Both the position numbers and the translations under genes were made by a program. Positions 33,600-42,596 of a DNA stretch of 64,000 nucleotides are shown in pieces (position 1 is the first letter of the stretch; every line of letters starts with the position of its first letter). A model generated the notes under the pieces. The model saw only the letters and a list, made by a program, of their open reading frames with translations, made no database searches and was not told the DNA's origin. The stretch covers positions 558,001 to 622,000 of the forward strand of contig NZ_LT629781.1 in assembly GCF_900105685.1 (NCBI RefSeq), read 5' to 3'. Source of the stretch: Verrucomicrobium sp. GAS474 (GTDB taxonomy: Bacteria > Verrucomicrobiota > Verrucomicrobiia > Methylacidiphilales > GAS474).

Positions 33600-36500
33600 A
33601 TGTATCTCAAGGCACTGAACGTGGTGGGGTTTAAATCGTTCGCGGATAAAACGGTGGTTCAGTTCCACCCCGGGGTCACCGCCATCGTCGGGCCGAACGG
33701 GTGCGGCAAGAGCAACGTCCTCGACTCGATCCGCTGGGTCCTCGGCGAGCAGTCGGCCAAGGCCCTCCGCGGCGGCCAGATGTCCGACGTCATCTTCAAC
33801 GGCTCCGAGAAGCGGAAGCCCCTCGGCATGGCCGAGGTCTCCCTCACCTTCGGCGACTGCGAGAAGGAACTCGGGACCGAATACAACGAGGTCACCATCA
33901 CCCGCCGCCTCTTCCGCGACGGATCGAGCGAATACGAGATCAACAAGAGCCTCTGCCGCCTCCGCGACATCCACCAGCTCTTCATGGACACCGGCGTCGG
34001 CCGGACCGCCTACTCCATCATGGAGCAGGGCAAGATCGACCAGATCCTCTCCGCCCGTCCCGAGGACCGCCGCGCCGTCTTCGAGGAAGCCGCCGGGATC
34101 ACCCGCTTCAAGAGCCAGAAGAAGGAGGCGATGCGGAAGCTGGAGCAGACCGAGGCGAACCTGATCCGCCTCGACGACGTCGTCGGCGAGGTCCGCCGCC
34201 AGATCGGCTCCCTCCAGCGCCAGGCCGCCAAGGCCCGCCGTTACCAGGAGCTCTTCGCCGAGCTCCGCGACCTCGAGCTCAAGTACGCCCGCCGCGAATA
34301 CGCCCGCCTCGTCGAGGATATCACCTTCCTCGCCGAGCGCGCCGACTCGACCCGCGACGCCCACCGCACCCTCGTCGCCGCCGTCGAGGAGGAGGACGCC
34401 GCCCTAGGCCGCTTCCGCGAGGAACTCGAGGGGATCGAGGGAGAGGCCGTCCAGGTCCGCGAGGCGCTGAACGAGGCCCGCATGTCCGGGGAACGGGCCG
34501 TCCAGCGCGAGAACACGAACGCCGCCCGCGTCGAGGAATTCTCCCTCCTCCGCGAGAACGCCCGGATCGAGCTCGCCGGGACCGCCGAGAAGATCCGCAT
34601 CCAGGAGGAGCAGCTCGCCGCCCTCGAGACCCAGATTTCGTCGGCCGCCGAGATCCGCTCCGCCGCCGAGGCCCAGCACCGCGAGAAGGAAGAGGCCGTC
34701 CGCGCCGTCGCCGACCGCGTCGCCGACAAGGAGAACGAGCGCGACACCCGCCGCCACGACCTCGGCCGCCTCCAGAGCGCCCTCGTCGGCCAGCGCAACC
34801 AGCTCATCGCCCTCGAGGCCCAGCACCGCAACCTCCTCCTCCGCATCGAGTCCCTCCGCGCGGAGCAGGACGGCCTCGCCCTCCGCCGCAACGAGGCCGA
34901 GGAGCGCCGCGTCGCCCAGGAGTCCGAGATCGCCGAGGCCGGAGCGGTCCTCGCCGCCGCCCAGGCTGCCGTCGCCGAGCGCCAGTCGGTCGTCGCGGAG
35001 CGCCAATCCCTCGTCGCCGAGCGCGAGGCCGCCGTCGCCGCCTGCCGCGAGGGGGTCGTCGCCGCCCAGCAGGCCGTCGAGGAACGCCGCGCCGGAATCG
35101 CCGAGGCCCAGCAGGTCGTCGCCGGACGGGAAGAGGCCGTCGCCGCCCGCCGCCACGACGTCCGCGCCGCCGAGGAAGCCCTCCGCGCCGTCGAGCGCGA
35201 GCACCGCGACCTCCTCTCCGCCCACGAGCGGATCGCCGCGAAGGTCGAGGCGCTGAAGCAGCTCGAGGCCTCCCACGCCGGTTCGCCCCCCGCCACCCAG
35301 CACCTCCTCGCCTGCAAGGTGAAGGGCGAGATCCAGTCCCGCATCGAGGGGACCCTCGTCGATCACCTCGACGTCTCCCCCGAGAACGCCGAGGCCGTCA
35401 CCCTCCTCCTCGGCGAGGCCGTCAACGCCCTCGTCGTCGATGACCGCGCCGGGGCCGAGGAACTCCTCGCCAAGGCGCGCGAAACCGGCAAGGGCCAGGT
35501 CGTCCTCGCCCCCGTCTCCCTCCCCCGCAGCGGCCACGTCGGCGCGGGCGAGGAGACGTCGGCCCTCCGCGCTCTCCGGGTCACGAACCCGCTCGTCGCC
35601 CCGCTCGTCGAGTCGCTCCTCTCCGAGGCCCACATCGTCGATTCCCTCGCCGCCGCGTGGGACCTGAAGGCCCGCCTCCCGCAGGCCCTCGTCGCCACCC
35701 GTGACGGCACCCTCCTGACCCGCTCCGGCCTCGTCCGCGCGGGCAAGGCGGGCGGGGAGGAAGCGGCCCTCGCCGTCTTCACCCGCCGCACCGAACGCGC
35801 CGCCTTCGAGGAAGAGGCCCAGGCCGCCCTCGCCGCCGCCGAGCAGGGCGCCGCCCGCGTCGGCGAGGCCGCCGCCGCCGTCGACCACGCCCGCGCCTCC
35901 GTCGAGGAGGCCCAGGCCGCCGTCGTCGCCGCCCAGCAGGGCATCCGCGAGGCGCAGGAGGTCGTCGAGGCCGCCCGCACCGGCGTCGTCGAGGCGCAGA
36001 GCCACGTCGCCGAGGCCCAGGGCCATGTCGCCGAGGCGCAGAGCCACGTTGCCGAAGCCCAGCGCCACGTCTCCGAGGCCCAGCAGGGCGTCCGCGATGC
36101 CGAGATCGCGATGGCGACCCGCCGTCACACCCAGGAAACCCTCGGCCGCACCGTCCTCGACCTCGAGGCCGCCCGTGAGCGCGCCGGCCAGGAGGCCGCC
36201 CGCATCGTCGAGCAGATCGGGGGCGACGAGGCCCGCCGCCAGGGCATCGAGGCCGCCGTCGCCGAGGGCGAGGCCCAGATCCGCCAGGTCGAGGACGACG
36301 TCGCCGCTCTCGGCGAGGAAGTCACCGCCCTGGAGGCCGAGGAATCGGCCGCCCAGCAGGTCCTCGTCACCAGCCAGATCGGCGTCGCCGGGCTCGTCCA
36401 GCAGCACCAGGCCGCCCTCCAGCAGCGCGACGGCGTCCGCCACCGCCTCGCCGAACTCCGCGAGCTGACCGCGACCCGGAGCCGCGAGGCCGACGACTAC

Positions 36501-37655
36501 GCCTCCCGCATCGCCCAGGCCGAGAGCGAGATCGGCCTCGCCCGCGAGGAGAAGGAATTCGTCGCCGCCGTCTTCTCCGAGAAGAGCGCCGCCCTCCAGG
36601 AAATCCTCTCCGCCAAGGCCGCCCAGCAGGAAAAAATCACCGAGCGCGAGGAGGCCCTCCGCATCGAGCGCCGCAAGCTCGGCGAGATCCAGAACGACCA
36701 GACCGCCAGCGAGATCAAGCTCACCGAGCGCCGCATCGGCCTGGAACACCTCGTCGAGCGGGTCACCCAGACCTACCAGCTCGCCCTCGCGGAACAGCCC
36801 CCCCTCACCGACGAGGAGCAGGCCTCGGTCGCCGACTGGAGCGTCGTCGAGGCGCAGGTCGCCGAGAAGCGCGAGAAGATCGAGGGCATGGGCCCCGTCA
36901 ACATCGAGGCGATCGCCGAGTTCGAGGAACTGCAGCAGCGCCTCACCTTCCTCGAGACGCAGGAAGCCGACCTCAAGAACGGCAAGGAACAGCTCCTCCT
37001 CGCGATCAACGAGATCAACCAGACCACCCAGAAGCTCTTCGAGACGACCTTCGAGCAGGTGAAGATCAACTTCCAGCAGATCTTCACCGAGCTCTTCGGC
37101 GGCGGCAAGGCCGAGCTCAAGCTCGTCGACGAGAACGACCCGCTCGAATGCGGCATCGAGATCGTCGCGAAGCCCCCCGGCAAGCAGCCGCAGAGCATCA
37201 CCCTCCTCTCCGGCGGAGAAAAGACGATGACCGCCGTGGCGCTCCTCTTCTCCATCTACATGGTGAAGCCGAGCCCCTTCTGCGTCCTCGACGAAATGGA
37301 TGCGCCGCTCGACGAATCGAACATCAACCGGTTCATCAAGATGGTGCAGCGCTTCACCGAGCACTCCCAGTTCGTCGTCATCACCCACAACAAGCGGACC
37401 ATCGGCGTCGCCGACGCGATCTTCGGCGTCACCATGCAGGAGCGCGGCGTCTCCCGCCTCATGTCGGTGAAGCTGACCCCCGACGGCGAGATGTCCCCCG
37501 ACAAGGCCGCCGCCGTCGAGGCGAAGGCCGAGGCCTCCGCCGCCGAATCCGTCCCCGCCTCCAGCCGCATTCCGACCGGCGAACGGAGCGAGGGCGAGAC
37601 GGCGACCACCGGTCTCGGCGACAACGCCGGAGACGACGTGGCCCTCTCGAACTGA
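33600..37655 (+). CDS. smc: Chromosome segregation protein SMC, elongated coiled coil
   Basis: 1351 residues, longer than the usual 1150-1200. The N-terminal ATPase half has Walker A GPNGCGKSN (31-39). The C-terminal half has signature LLSGGEKTMTAVALLF, Walker B CVLDEMDAPLDE and a switch His in VITHNKRT. The hinge spans about 565-720 (QSRIEGTLVDHL...LLTRSGLVRAG). On each side of the hinge (about 458-534 and 754-844) lies an unusually regular run of heptads, such as VAERQSV and VAEAQSH, with valine at one position. A 60-residue low-complexity tail follows the ATPase domain. SMC with ScpAB compacts and segregates the chromosome; scpAB are not in the window. Confidence 0.95.
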   Translation: MYLKALNVVGFKSFADKTVVQFHPGVTAIVGPNGCGKSNVLDSIRWVLGEQSAKALRGGQMSDVIFNGSEKRKPLGMAEVSLTFGDCEKELGTEYNEVTITRRLFRDGSSEYEINKSLCRLRDIHQLFMDTGVGRTAYSIMEQGKIDQILSARPEDRRAVFEEAAGITRFKSQKKEAMRKLEQTEANLIRLDDVVGEVRRQIGSLQRQAAKARRYQELFAELRDLELKYARREYARLVEDITFLAERADSTRDAHRTLVAAVEEEDAALGRFREELEGIEGEAVQVREALNEARMSGERAVQRENTNAARVEEFSLLRENARIELAGTAEKIRIQEEQLAALETQISSAAEIRSAAEAQHREKEEAVRAVADRVADKENERDTRRHDLGRLQSALVGQRNQLIALEAQHRNLLLRIESLRAEQDGLALRRNEAEERRVAQESEIAEAGAVLAAAQAAVAERQSVVAERQSLVAEREAAVAACREGVVAAQQAVEERRAGIAEAQQVVAGREEAVAARRHDVRAAEEALRAVEREHRDLLSAHERIAAKVEALKQLEASHAGSPPATQHLLACKVKGEIQSRIEGTLVDHLDVSPENAEAVTLLLGEAVNALVVDDRAGAEELLAKARETGKGQVVLAPVSLPRSGHVGAGEETSALRALRVTNPLVAPLVESLLSEAHIVDSLAAAWDLKARLPQALVATRDGTLLTRSGLVRAGKAGGEEAALAVFTRRTERAAFEEEAQAALAAAEQGAARVGEAAAAVDHARASVEEAQAAVVAAQQGIREAQEVVEAARTGVVEAQSHVAEAQGHVAEAQSHVAEAQRHVSEAQQGVRDAEIAMATRRHTQETLGRTVLDLEAARERAGQEAARIVEQIGGDEARRQGIEAAVAEGEAQIRQVEDDVAALGEEVTALEAEESAAQQVLVTSQIGVAGLVQQHQAALQQRDGVRHRLAELRELTATRSREADDYASRIAQAESEIGLAREEKEFVAAVFSEKSAALQEILSAKAAQQEKITEREEALRIERRKLGEIQNDQTASEIKLTERRIGLEHLVERVTQTYQLALAEQPPLTDEEQASVADWSVVEAQVAEKREKIEGMGPVNIEAIAEFEELQQRLTFLETQEADLKNGKEQLLLAINEINQTTQKLFETTFEQVKINFQQIFTELFGGGKAELKLVDENDPLECGIEIVAKPPGKQPQSITLLSGGEKTMTAVALLFSIYMVKPSPFCVLDEMDAPLDESNINRFIKMVQRFTEHSQFVVITHNKRTIGVADAIFGVTMQERGVSRLMSVKLTPDGEMSPDKAAAVEAKAEASAAESVPASSRIPTGERSEGETATTGLGDNAGDDVALSN
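34932..35190 (+). repeat. Heptad-encoding 21-bp repeats, SMC arm before the hinge
   Basis: About eleven consecutive heptads (residues ~458-534), each of form V-A-x-x-x-x-x, encoded by degenerate 21-bp units. Adjacent units such as GCCGAGCGCCAGTCGGTCG and GCGGAGCGCCAATCCCTCG are near copies, suggesting internal tandem duplication. Confidence 0.7.
35847..36132 (+). repeat. Heptad-encoding 21-bp repeats, SMC arm after the hinge
   Basis: About thirteen consecutive heptads (residues ~754-844). The block 35990-36075 holds four almost identical 21-bp units encoding VVEAQSH, VAEAQGH, VAEAQSH and VAEAQRH. Like the pre-hinge run it is in phase with no stutter. Confidence 0.75.
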
Positions 37656-37668
37656 CCGGAAGGGATCT

Positions 37669-38661
37669 TCAGCCCTCCTTCAAAAACGCCTGAAGCGCCG
37701 TCATTTTCGGCTGCTCCGGGAGGCCGAATTCCTGCCGCAGCAGGAGCGGATGGAGGCGGCGGACCCCTTCGATGCCGATCGCCTCGGGATCGAGGGCGAG
37801 GTGGGGGACCCCGGCCGGGCAATCGAAGCCGTTCAGGAAAACCATCCGCACCTCCTGCGGCCTCAGCGCGTTCCAGACCGCCGAATCGATCGTCAGCACG
37901 CCGTCGATCCGGTGCCGCCGCGCCCACGCCTTCAGCTTCGTCCCGTCCTTCCCCCAATCGGCGTGGAGGAAGGGGAGGCCGCGCGCCACGAGCCATCCCT
38001 TGTACCCGCCGATCCAGCGGTGGCCGGAGCGGGTCTCCAGATGGCTCTCCAGCACGAGGCCGATCCGGCGGCAGCCCGCCTGCCACAGCGCCTCGGCCCC
38101 GTCGAAGGCCCCCTGGAAGTAATCCATCGCCACCGTGTCCATCGCGGGCAGGTGCTGGAGCGCGCCGAGGGAGACCGCCGCGAAGCGTTCCCACTCCCAC
38201 CCCGCGAGGGTCCACGCCCCGTCCGAGGGGCCGAAGAGGAGGCCGCACACGCCGCGCTGGTAGAGCAGGCGGCTGAGCCGCCGCTGCGCCGCCTCGCCCG
38301 GCGAGGAGAACAACGGGAACCGCTCCACCCGGTAGCCGAGGCGGGCCGCCTCGCCCTCGACGCCCCGCTGGACGATCCGGCTGTAGGGGGTGCCGTCCCG
38401 GTCGAGGAAGGCGAGGACGCTCCCCGTCCGCCGCGCCGGGTGGCGGGCGGAGCGGTAGGCGGCTAGGGAGGAGAGGACCGGATCGGGCTGGTAGCCGAGC
38501 TTCGCGATCGCCGCGCGGACCCGCCGGGCCGTCTCCGGGACGACGGCCCGGGAACCGCGCACCACGCGGGAGACGGTGACGTGGCTGACCCCGGCGATCC
38601 GCGCGACGTCCCGCAGCGTCGGCCTCGGCGTCGAAGGGGGCATGGCCGCAGAATGGGCCAT
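37669..38661 (-). CDS. LacI-family transcriptional regulator
   Basis: 330 residues from ATG 38661 (ATG 38643 is an alternative). The N-terminal HTH is PTLRDVARIAGVSHVTVSRVVRGSRAVVPETARRV, followed by the hinge region IAKLGYQPDPVLSSLAAYR and a periplasmic-binding-protein-like effector domain. It begins 80 bp from, and divergent to, the propeller-protein gene, the standard arrangement for control of that gene. Effectors of the family are usually sugars or nucleosides. It converges with smc, 13 bp between stops. Confidence 0.9.
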   Translation of the reverse strand: MAHSAAMPPSTPRPTLRDVARIAGVSHVTVSRVVRGSRAVVPETARRVRAAIAKLGYQPDPVLSSLAAYRSARHPARRTGSVLAFLDRDGTPYSRIVQRGVEGEAARLGYRVERFPLFSSPGEAAQRRLSRLLYQRGVCGLLFGPSDGAWTLAGWEWERFAAVSLGALQHLPAMDTVAMDYFQGAFDGAEALWQAGCRRIGLVLESHLETRSGHRWIGGYKGWLVARGLPFLHADWGKDGTKLKAWARRHRIDGVLTIDSAVWNALRPQEVRMVFLNGFDCPAGVPHLALDPEAIGIEGVRRLHPLLLRQEFGLPEQPKMTALQAFLKEG

Positions 38662-38677
38662 GTAACTGTGAACATCA
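38660..38677. promoter_or_regulatory. Candidate LacI-family operator
   Basis: ATGTAACTGTGAACAT in the divergent gap has inverted ATGT/ACAT ends and overlaps the start of the LacI gene. Arms are short and the centre is imperfect, so this is tentative. Confidence 0.25.
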
Positions 38678-38740
38678 ATCCCCGATTGCCCCGACCCGGC
38701 AAAAAGACCACGCTGCCCCATCCTTCAACCCCTCCAAACC

Positions 38741-40132
38741 ATGAGCACTCCCTCCTCCTTCCCGAAGTCGGTCAGCGGCGTCGTCCCCTCCTTTGCCCAA
38801 ATCGCCGATTTCGGCCCGCCCCGGTCGGAAATCGGCGTCGGCTGCCTCATGCCGTGGAACGGGAAGCTCTACGTCCTGAACTACTCCTCCCACCGCAAGG
38901 ACAGCGGCACCGGCACCGGCCTGCGGGTGATCGACGGGGACTTCTCCATGTCCCTCCATCCCGCCGCCGTCGACGGCACCTACGCCAACCGCTACGTCCA
39001 CGCCCCCTCCAGCCAGCTGATCATCGGGCCCCACGTGATCGACACCGAACACCGCGTCCGCACCGTCCACGAGCTCGACAACATCCGCCTCTGCGGTACC
39101 GCCACCCACCTCTCCGACCCCGACAACCTCGTCTACATGCTCGGCATGGAGGGGGAGCTCTTCGAGCTGAACGTCCACACCCTCGCCGTCCGCCACCTCT
39201 TCGACCTCACGAAGGAATTCGGCACCCCGGGCGAGGGGAGCTGCCACTTCAAGGATTGCTACACCGGCTGCGGCCGCCTCGTCGTGGTGAACAACGACTA
39301 CGAGGAAGGGGACTTCCTCGGCAAGCGGACCGAGGGGAACCTCGCCGAGTTCGACGGGAAGAAGTGGACCGTCCTCGAGCACAAGCCCTTCATCGGCCTC
39401 GGCGGCCTCGGCCACTTCGGCAACACGATCTTCGCCAACGGCTGGGACCGCGCCTCGGCGATCCTCAAGGTCTACACCGCCGCCGACGGCCTCTGGACCA
39501 CCTACCGCCTCCCGAAGGCCTCCCATTGCTGGGACCACAAGTGGCAGACCGAGTGGCCCCGCATCCGCTCCATCGAGCACGAGCGGCTCCTCCTCGACCA
39601 CCACGGCATGTTCTACGAACTCTCCCCCTGGGCCTACGGCAACCGCATCTGGGGCGTCCGCCCGATCTCGACCCACCTCTCGGTCCACGGCGACTTCTGC
39701 AGCTGGAAGGGGATGCTGGTGATCGGCATGGACAACGCCAGCGCCGACGGCGGCGGCAACGTCCTCTGCGCCGAGCCCCAGTCGGGCATCTGGATGGGCC
39801 GGACCGAGGACCTCTGGAACCAGGGCAAGCCGGCCGGCTGGGGCGGCCCGTGGTGGAAGGACGCCGTCACGGCGGGGAAACCGTCCGACTGCTACCTGAT
39901 GACCGGCTTCGACAAGAAGTGCCTCCACCTCACCGTCGAGGGCGGCGGGAAGAAGGCCTTCCGCGTCGAGGTCGATTTCCGCGGCGACGGCAGCTACCAC
40001 ACCTACGCCGCGCTGGAAACGAACGCCGAGGGCTACGTCTTCCACGCGTTCCCCGAGGGGTTCTCCGCCCATTGGGTGCGGATCGTTCCCGAGGCGGATT
40101 GCACCGCGACGGCGCAGTTCCATTACTCCTAG
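38741..40132 (+). CDS. Predicted beta-propeller protein of unknown function
   Basis: 463 residues, no signal peptide or membrane segment. The sequence has repeating beta-strand units (PWNGKLYVLNYSS, APSSQLIIGPHVID, DNLVYMLGMEGELFELNV, GCGRLVVVNNDY) typical of a propeller. It is rich in Trp, His and Gly. I do not recognise the family. Being divergent from a LacI regulator, it is likely induced by a sugar-like ligand and may bind or act on it in the cytoplasm. A strong hairpin follows its stop. Confidence 0.65.
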   Translation: MSTPSSFPKSVSGVVPSFAQIADFGPPRSEIGVGCLMPWNGKLYVLNYSSHRKDSGTGTGLRVIDGDFSMSLHPAAVDGTYANRYVHAPSSQLIIGPHVIDTEHRVRTVHELDNIRLCGTATHLSDPDNLVYMLGMEGELFELNVHTLAVRHLFDLTKEFGTPGEGSCHFKDCYTGCGRLVVVNNDYEEGDFLGKRTEGNLAEFDGKKWTVLEHKPFIGLGGLGHFGNTIFANGWDRASAILKVYTAADGLWTTYRLPKASHCWDHKWQTEWPRIRSIEHERLLLDHHGMFYELSPWAYGNRIWGVRPISTHLSVHGDFCSWKGMLVIGMDNASADGGGNVLCAEPQSGIWMGRTEDLWNQGKPAGWGGPWWKDAVTAGKPSDCYLMTGFDKKCLHLTVEGGGKKAFRVEVDFRGDGSYHTYAALETNAEGYVFHAFPEGFSAHWVRIVPEADCTATAQFHYS

Positions 40133-40149
40133 GCCGGTCTTTCCCACCG

Positions 40150-40184
40150 CATCCCGGCTGCCGATTTCTCGGCAGGCCGGGATG
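40150..40184. terminator. Long hairpin after the propeller gene
   Basis: CATCCCGGC-TGCCGA and TCGGCA-GGCCGGGATG pair around a TTTC loop with one bulged G: a very stable stem starting 17 bp after the stop. There is no T-run after it. Confidence 0.5.
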
Positions 40185-40277
40185 TCGTGCGTACGGGCCA
40201 TTATATAGCTAGAATCAACTTCTCCTCGCCGCCCGCGTCGGGGGAAGCGACCCTTTTTCAGTCACCCCCCTGACCCC

Positions 40278-41252
40278 ATGATTCCAGCCTCCGACGTTCC
40301 CGCCACGCCCACGCCCATTCCCGTCATCCTCGATACCGACATCGGCGGCGACATCGACGACACCTGGGCCCTCGGCCTCCTCCTCCGCAGCCCCGAGCTC
40401 GACCTGAAGCTCGCCCTCGGCGAATTCGGGCGGGGCACCTACCGGGCCTCCCTCCTGGCGCGGTTCCTGACCGCCGCCGGGCGGACCGACATCCCCGTCG
40501 GCGTCGGGATCGAAGTCCCCGGCCATCCCAGCGGCGTCGAACCGGACACCTCCGAGGCCACCCTCCTCGGCGACTACCAGCTCGACAGCTACGCCGGAAC
40601 CGTCCACCGGGACGGCGTCCAGGCCCTCATCGACCTCATCATGGCCTCGCCGACCCCAATCACCGTGATCTGCATCGCCTCCCCCATCAACCTCGCCGAG
40701 GCGCTGAGGCGCCAGCCCGAGATCGCCCGCAAGGCCCGATTCGTCGGCATGTTCGGCAGCGTCCGCCTCGGCTACGCCGGGAACAAGGAGCCGTGCGTCG
40801 AGGCGAACGCCTGCGCCTTCGTCGACTGCACCCGGGCCGTCCTCGGCGCGCCGTGGCAGAACACCCTCATCACCCCCCTCGACACCTGCGGCCTCGTCCG
40901 CCTCGACGGCGAGGCCTACCGGACCGTCCACGCCAGCGCCGATCCCGTCGCCCGGGAGATCATCGGCGACTACCGGACCTGGTCCGCCCACCCGCCCGGC
41001 TGGGCCAAGGGCCACAAGGACGAAGCCGCGACGCGGAGCACCGTCCTCTTCGACACCGTCGCCGTCTACCTCGCCTTCTCCCACGCCGGGATGAAGCTCG
41101 AGTCGCTCCCCATCGCGGTGACCGACAAAGGCATGACCGTCATCGATCCGAGCGGACCGACCCTCTCCGTCGCCACCGAGTGGAACGACCCGAGTGCCAT
41201 CCAGGCATTCGAGAAACTCCTCGTCGAGCGGCTGACCCGGCCCCAATCCTAG
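40278..41252 (+). CDS. Nucleoside hydrolase (inosine-uridine preferring family)
   Basis: 324 residues. The calcium-binding signature DTDIGGDIDDTWAL (from residue 19) is the family hallmark DTDxGxDxDD, and the fold continues through VICIASPINLAEALRR, equivalent to the family's second substrate loop. Nucleoside hydrolases split the N-glycosidic bond of ribonucleosides for salvage. The protein has an unusual TWAL in place of the frequent AxAL, and lacks a signal peptide. Its stop overlaps that of the convergent ogt gene within a shared CTAG. Confidence 0.85.
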   Translation: MIPASDVPATPTPIPVILDTDIGGDIDDTWALGLLLRSPELDLKLALGEFGRGTYRASLLARFLTAAGRTDIPVGVGIEVPGHPSGVEPDTSEATLLGDYQLDSYAGTVHRDGVQALIDLIMASPTPITVICIASPINLAEALRRQPEIARKARFVGMFGSVRLGYAGNKEPCVEANACAFVDCTRAVLGAPWQNTLITPLDTCGLVRLDGEAYRTVHASADPVAREIIGDYRTWSAHPPGWAKGHKDEAATRSTVLFDTVAVYLAFSHAGMKLESLPIAVTDKGMTVIDPSGPTLSVATEWNDPSAIQAFEKLLVERLTRPQS

Positions 41253-41746
41253 AGCAACGTCCGCCCCTCCAGCGAAAGGAGGATCTCCTTGTTGCGCAGC
41301 CCTCCGGCAAATCCGGTCAGCTTCCCCGAAGCACCGATCACCCGGTGGCATGGGACGACGATCGAGAGCGGATTCCGCCCGTTCGCCGCGCCGACCGCCC
41401 GCGAAGCCGTCGGGCGGCCGATCCGGGCCGCGATCTCGCCGTAGCTCCGGATCTCCCCGAACGGAATCTCCGAAAGCGCCTCCCACACCCGCCGCTGGAA
41501 CGGCGTCCCGACCGGATCGAAGGCGAGGGAAAACGCCTTCCTCTTCCCCGCGAAATATTCCTCCAATTGCCGCGCCGTCGCCTGCAGAACCGGAGGAAGG
41601 GCAGCGCGCGACGCCTCCGTCAACGGCTCCAGCCGCACCCGCTTCGGATTGTCCTCCTCCCAAAGAATCGCCGCCAACCCCTTGCCGCTGGCCACCAGCT
41701 TCAGCCGCCCCACGGGGGAATCGATCCAGGTAAATGAATAGCTCAT
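41249..41746 (-). CDS. ogt: Methylated-DNA--protein-cysteine S-methyltransferase
   Basis: 165 residues from ATG 41746; the upstream extension of the frame lacks similarity. The active-site Cys133 is in IVVPCHRVIGASGKLTGFAGGL, preceded by RRVWEALSEIPFGEIRSYGEIA. The protein removes methyl from O6-methylguanine in a single suicidal transfer. It has the short N-terminal domain typical of Ogt and no AraC-type Ada domain. It is convergent with the nucleoside hydrolase gene. Confidence 0.93.
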   Translation of the reverse strand: MSYSFTWIDSPVGRLKLVASGKGLAAILWEEDNPKRVRLEPLTEASRAALPPVLQATARQLEEYFAGKRKAFSLAFDPVGTPFQRRVWEALSEIPFGEIRSYGEIAARIGRPTASRAVGAANGRNPLSIVVPCHRVIGASGKLTGFAGGLRNKEILLSLEGRTLL

Positions 41747-42105
41747 ATCGGGAGAAATGGTTCGGGTGAAAGTTCGGATAAACAACGCGTCCACGATACT
41801 CCCCCTCGCCGTCCGGAGCATCCCGATTCTTGCTTTTTGATTCGCCCGCTTCCGGAAAATGGAAAACGTTTTGAAACCCTCCCCTCCCCCATTCAAAAAG
41901 ACTTGCACCCTATCGCCCGGGAGCCGCATTTCCTCGATCACCTGGATCGCCAGAACGACCGACTGACCTGCAAAACAAGGCAATGTGGCAGAAAGAGCTC
42001 GCTCCCCCACACACAGACAATAGCGGCCGTTGAACAAAAACTTAAAATCTTGTAACCGCACCAGGCAGTGGCACATAGTGCCCCGCGTTATCAGCGAAAG
42101 CAAAG
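41747..42105. other. Intergenic region at the island edge
   Basis: 359 bp between ogt and the small membrane-protein gene. Composition shifts here from very GC-rich to more balanced. I see no RNA gene, clear promoter or repeat. Open frames through it have no domain similarity or ribosome-binding site. Confidence 0.4.
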
Positions 42106-42396
42106 ATGCTCGCCACTCTCATCGCTTATCTCCTCTCCGCTGCGGGATTGACGATCTTGCTTGTCTGGCCGGAAGACGGCCCCGGCAGTTGGCTTCGCGA
42201 GAAAGTTCTTCGCCCCCTCCTCCCCGAGAAAGCCAGGGGCGTCCTCGATTGCTATATCTGCTCCGGCTTTTGGTGCGGGCTGGCCATGTCGGCCCTGTGG
42301 TGGAGTTGGTATCGCGAACCGTGGCTTTGGACCGGCTGCCTCATGATCCCCGCGCTCTTCTGGTTCGTTCTTCGATCGGGCAAAGCGGGCAACTAG
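42106..42396 (+). CDS. Small membrane protein with CxxCxGFW motif
   Basis: 96 residues, three hydrophobic segments (IAYLLSAAGLTILLVW, SGFWCGLAMSALWWSWY, WTGCLMIPALFWFVL). The cytosol/membrane-border motif CYICSGFWCG resembles the CxxCxGFW motif of the DUF1360-type small membrane proteins found in bacteria and phages. It is the first gene of a plus-strand string leading to the RHS gene. The paired Cys could bind metal or form a disulfide; function is unknown. Confidence 0.6.
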   Translation: MLATLIAYLLSAAGLTILLVWPEDGPGSWLREKVLRPLLPEKARGVLDCYICSGFWCGLAMSALWWSWYREPWLWTGCLMIPALFWFVLRSGKAGN

Positions 42397-42402
42397 TTGG
42401 CG

Positions 42403-42564
42403 ATGAAAAAAGAATCTCACACCACACCCTCTCTGAGGCCACAAGAGGAACCATTTATACCTTCCCAACGAGAGAAGCTCCTACGGGAACGGCTCCGAAT
42501 CGACACACGCCGCGAGGAACAGCGAGGTTGCGGCGGCTGCCGGGGGCGCCGGATCACCCGGTGA
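42403..42564 (+). CDS. 53-aa basic Cys-containing protein
   Basis: ATG 42403 lies 6 bp after the stop of the small membrane-protein gene and the ORF ends at TGA 42562-42564. The peptide is hydrophilic, with a charged helix (SQREKLLRERLRIDTRREEQ) and a C-terminal CGGCRGRR motif. The tight spacing suggests translational coupling. The CxxC near the end could bind a metal together with the neighbour's CxxC. No known family. Confidence 0.45.
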   Translation: MKKESHTTPSLRPQEEPFIPSQREKLLRERLRIDTRREEQRGCGGCRGRRITR

Positions 42565-42596
42565 CGATTTGAAAGATAAGGATTTAAAGAAAAATT

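Noticed and set aside
34404-37388. A 994-codon open frame antisense to smc
   Set aside because: High GC at third positions keeps antisense frames open; the translation is repetitive (Gly/Leu/Glu-rich) without domain similarity, while the sense frame is a complete SMC.
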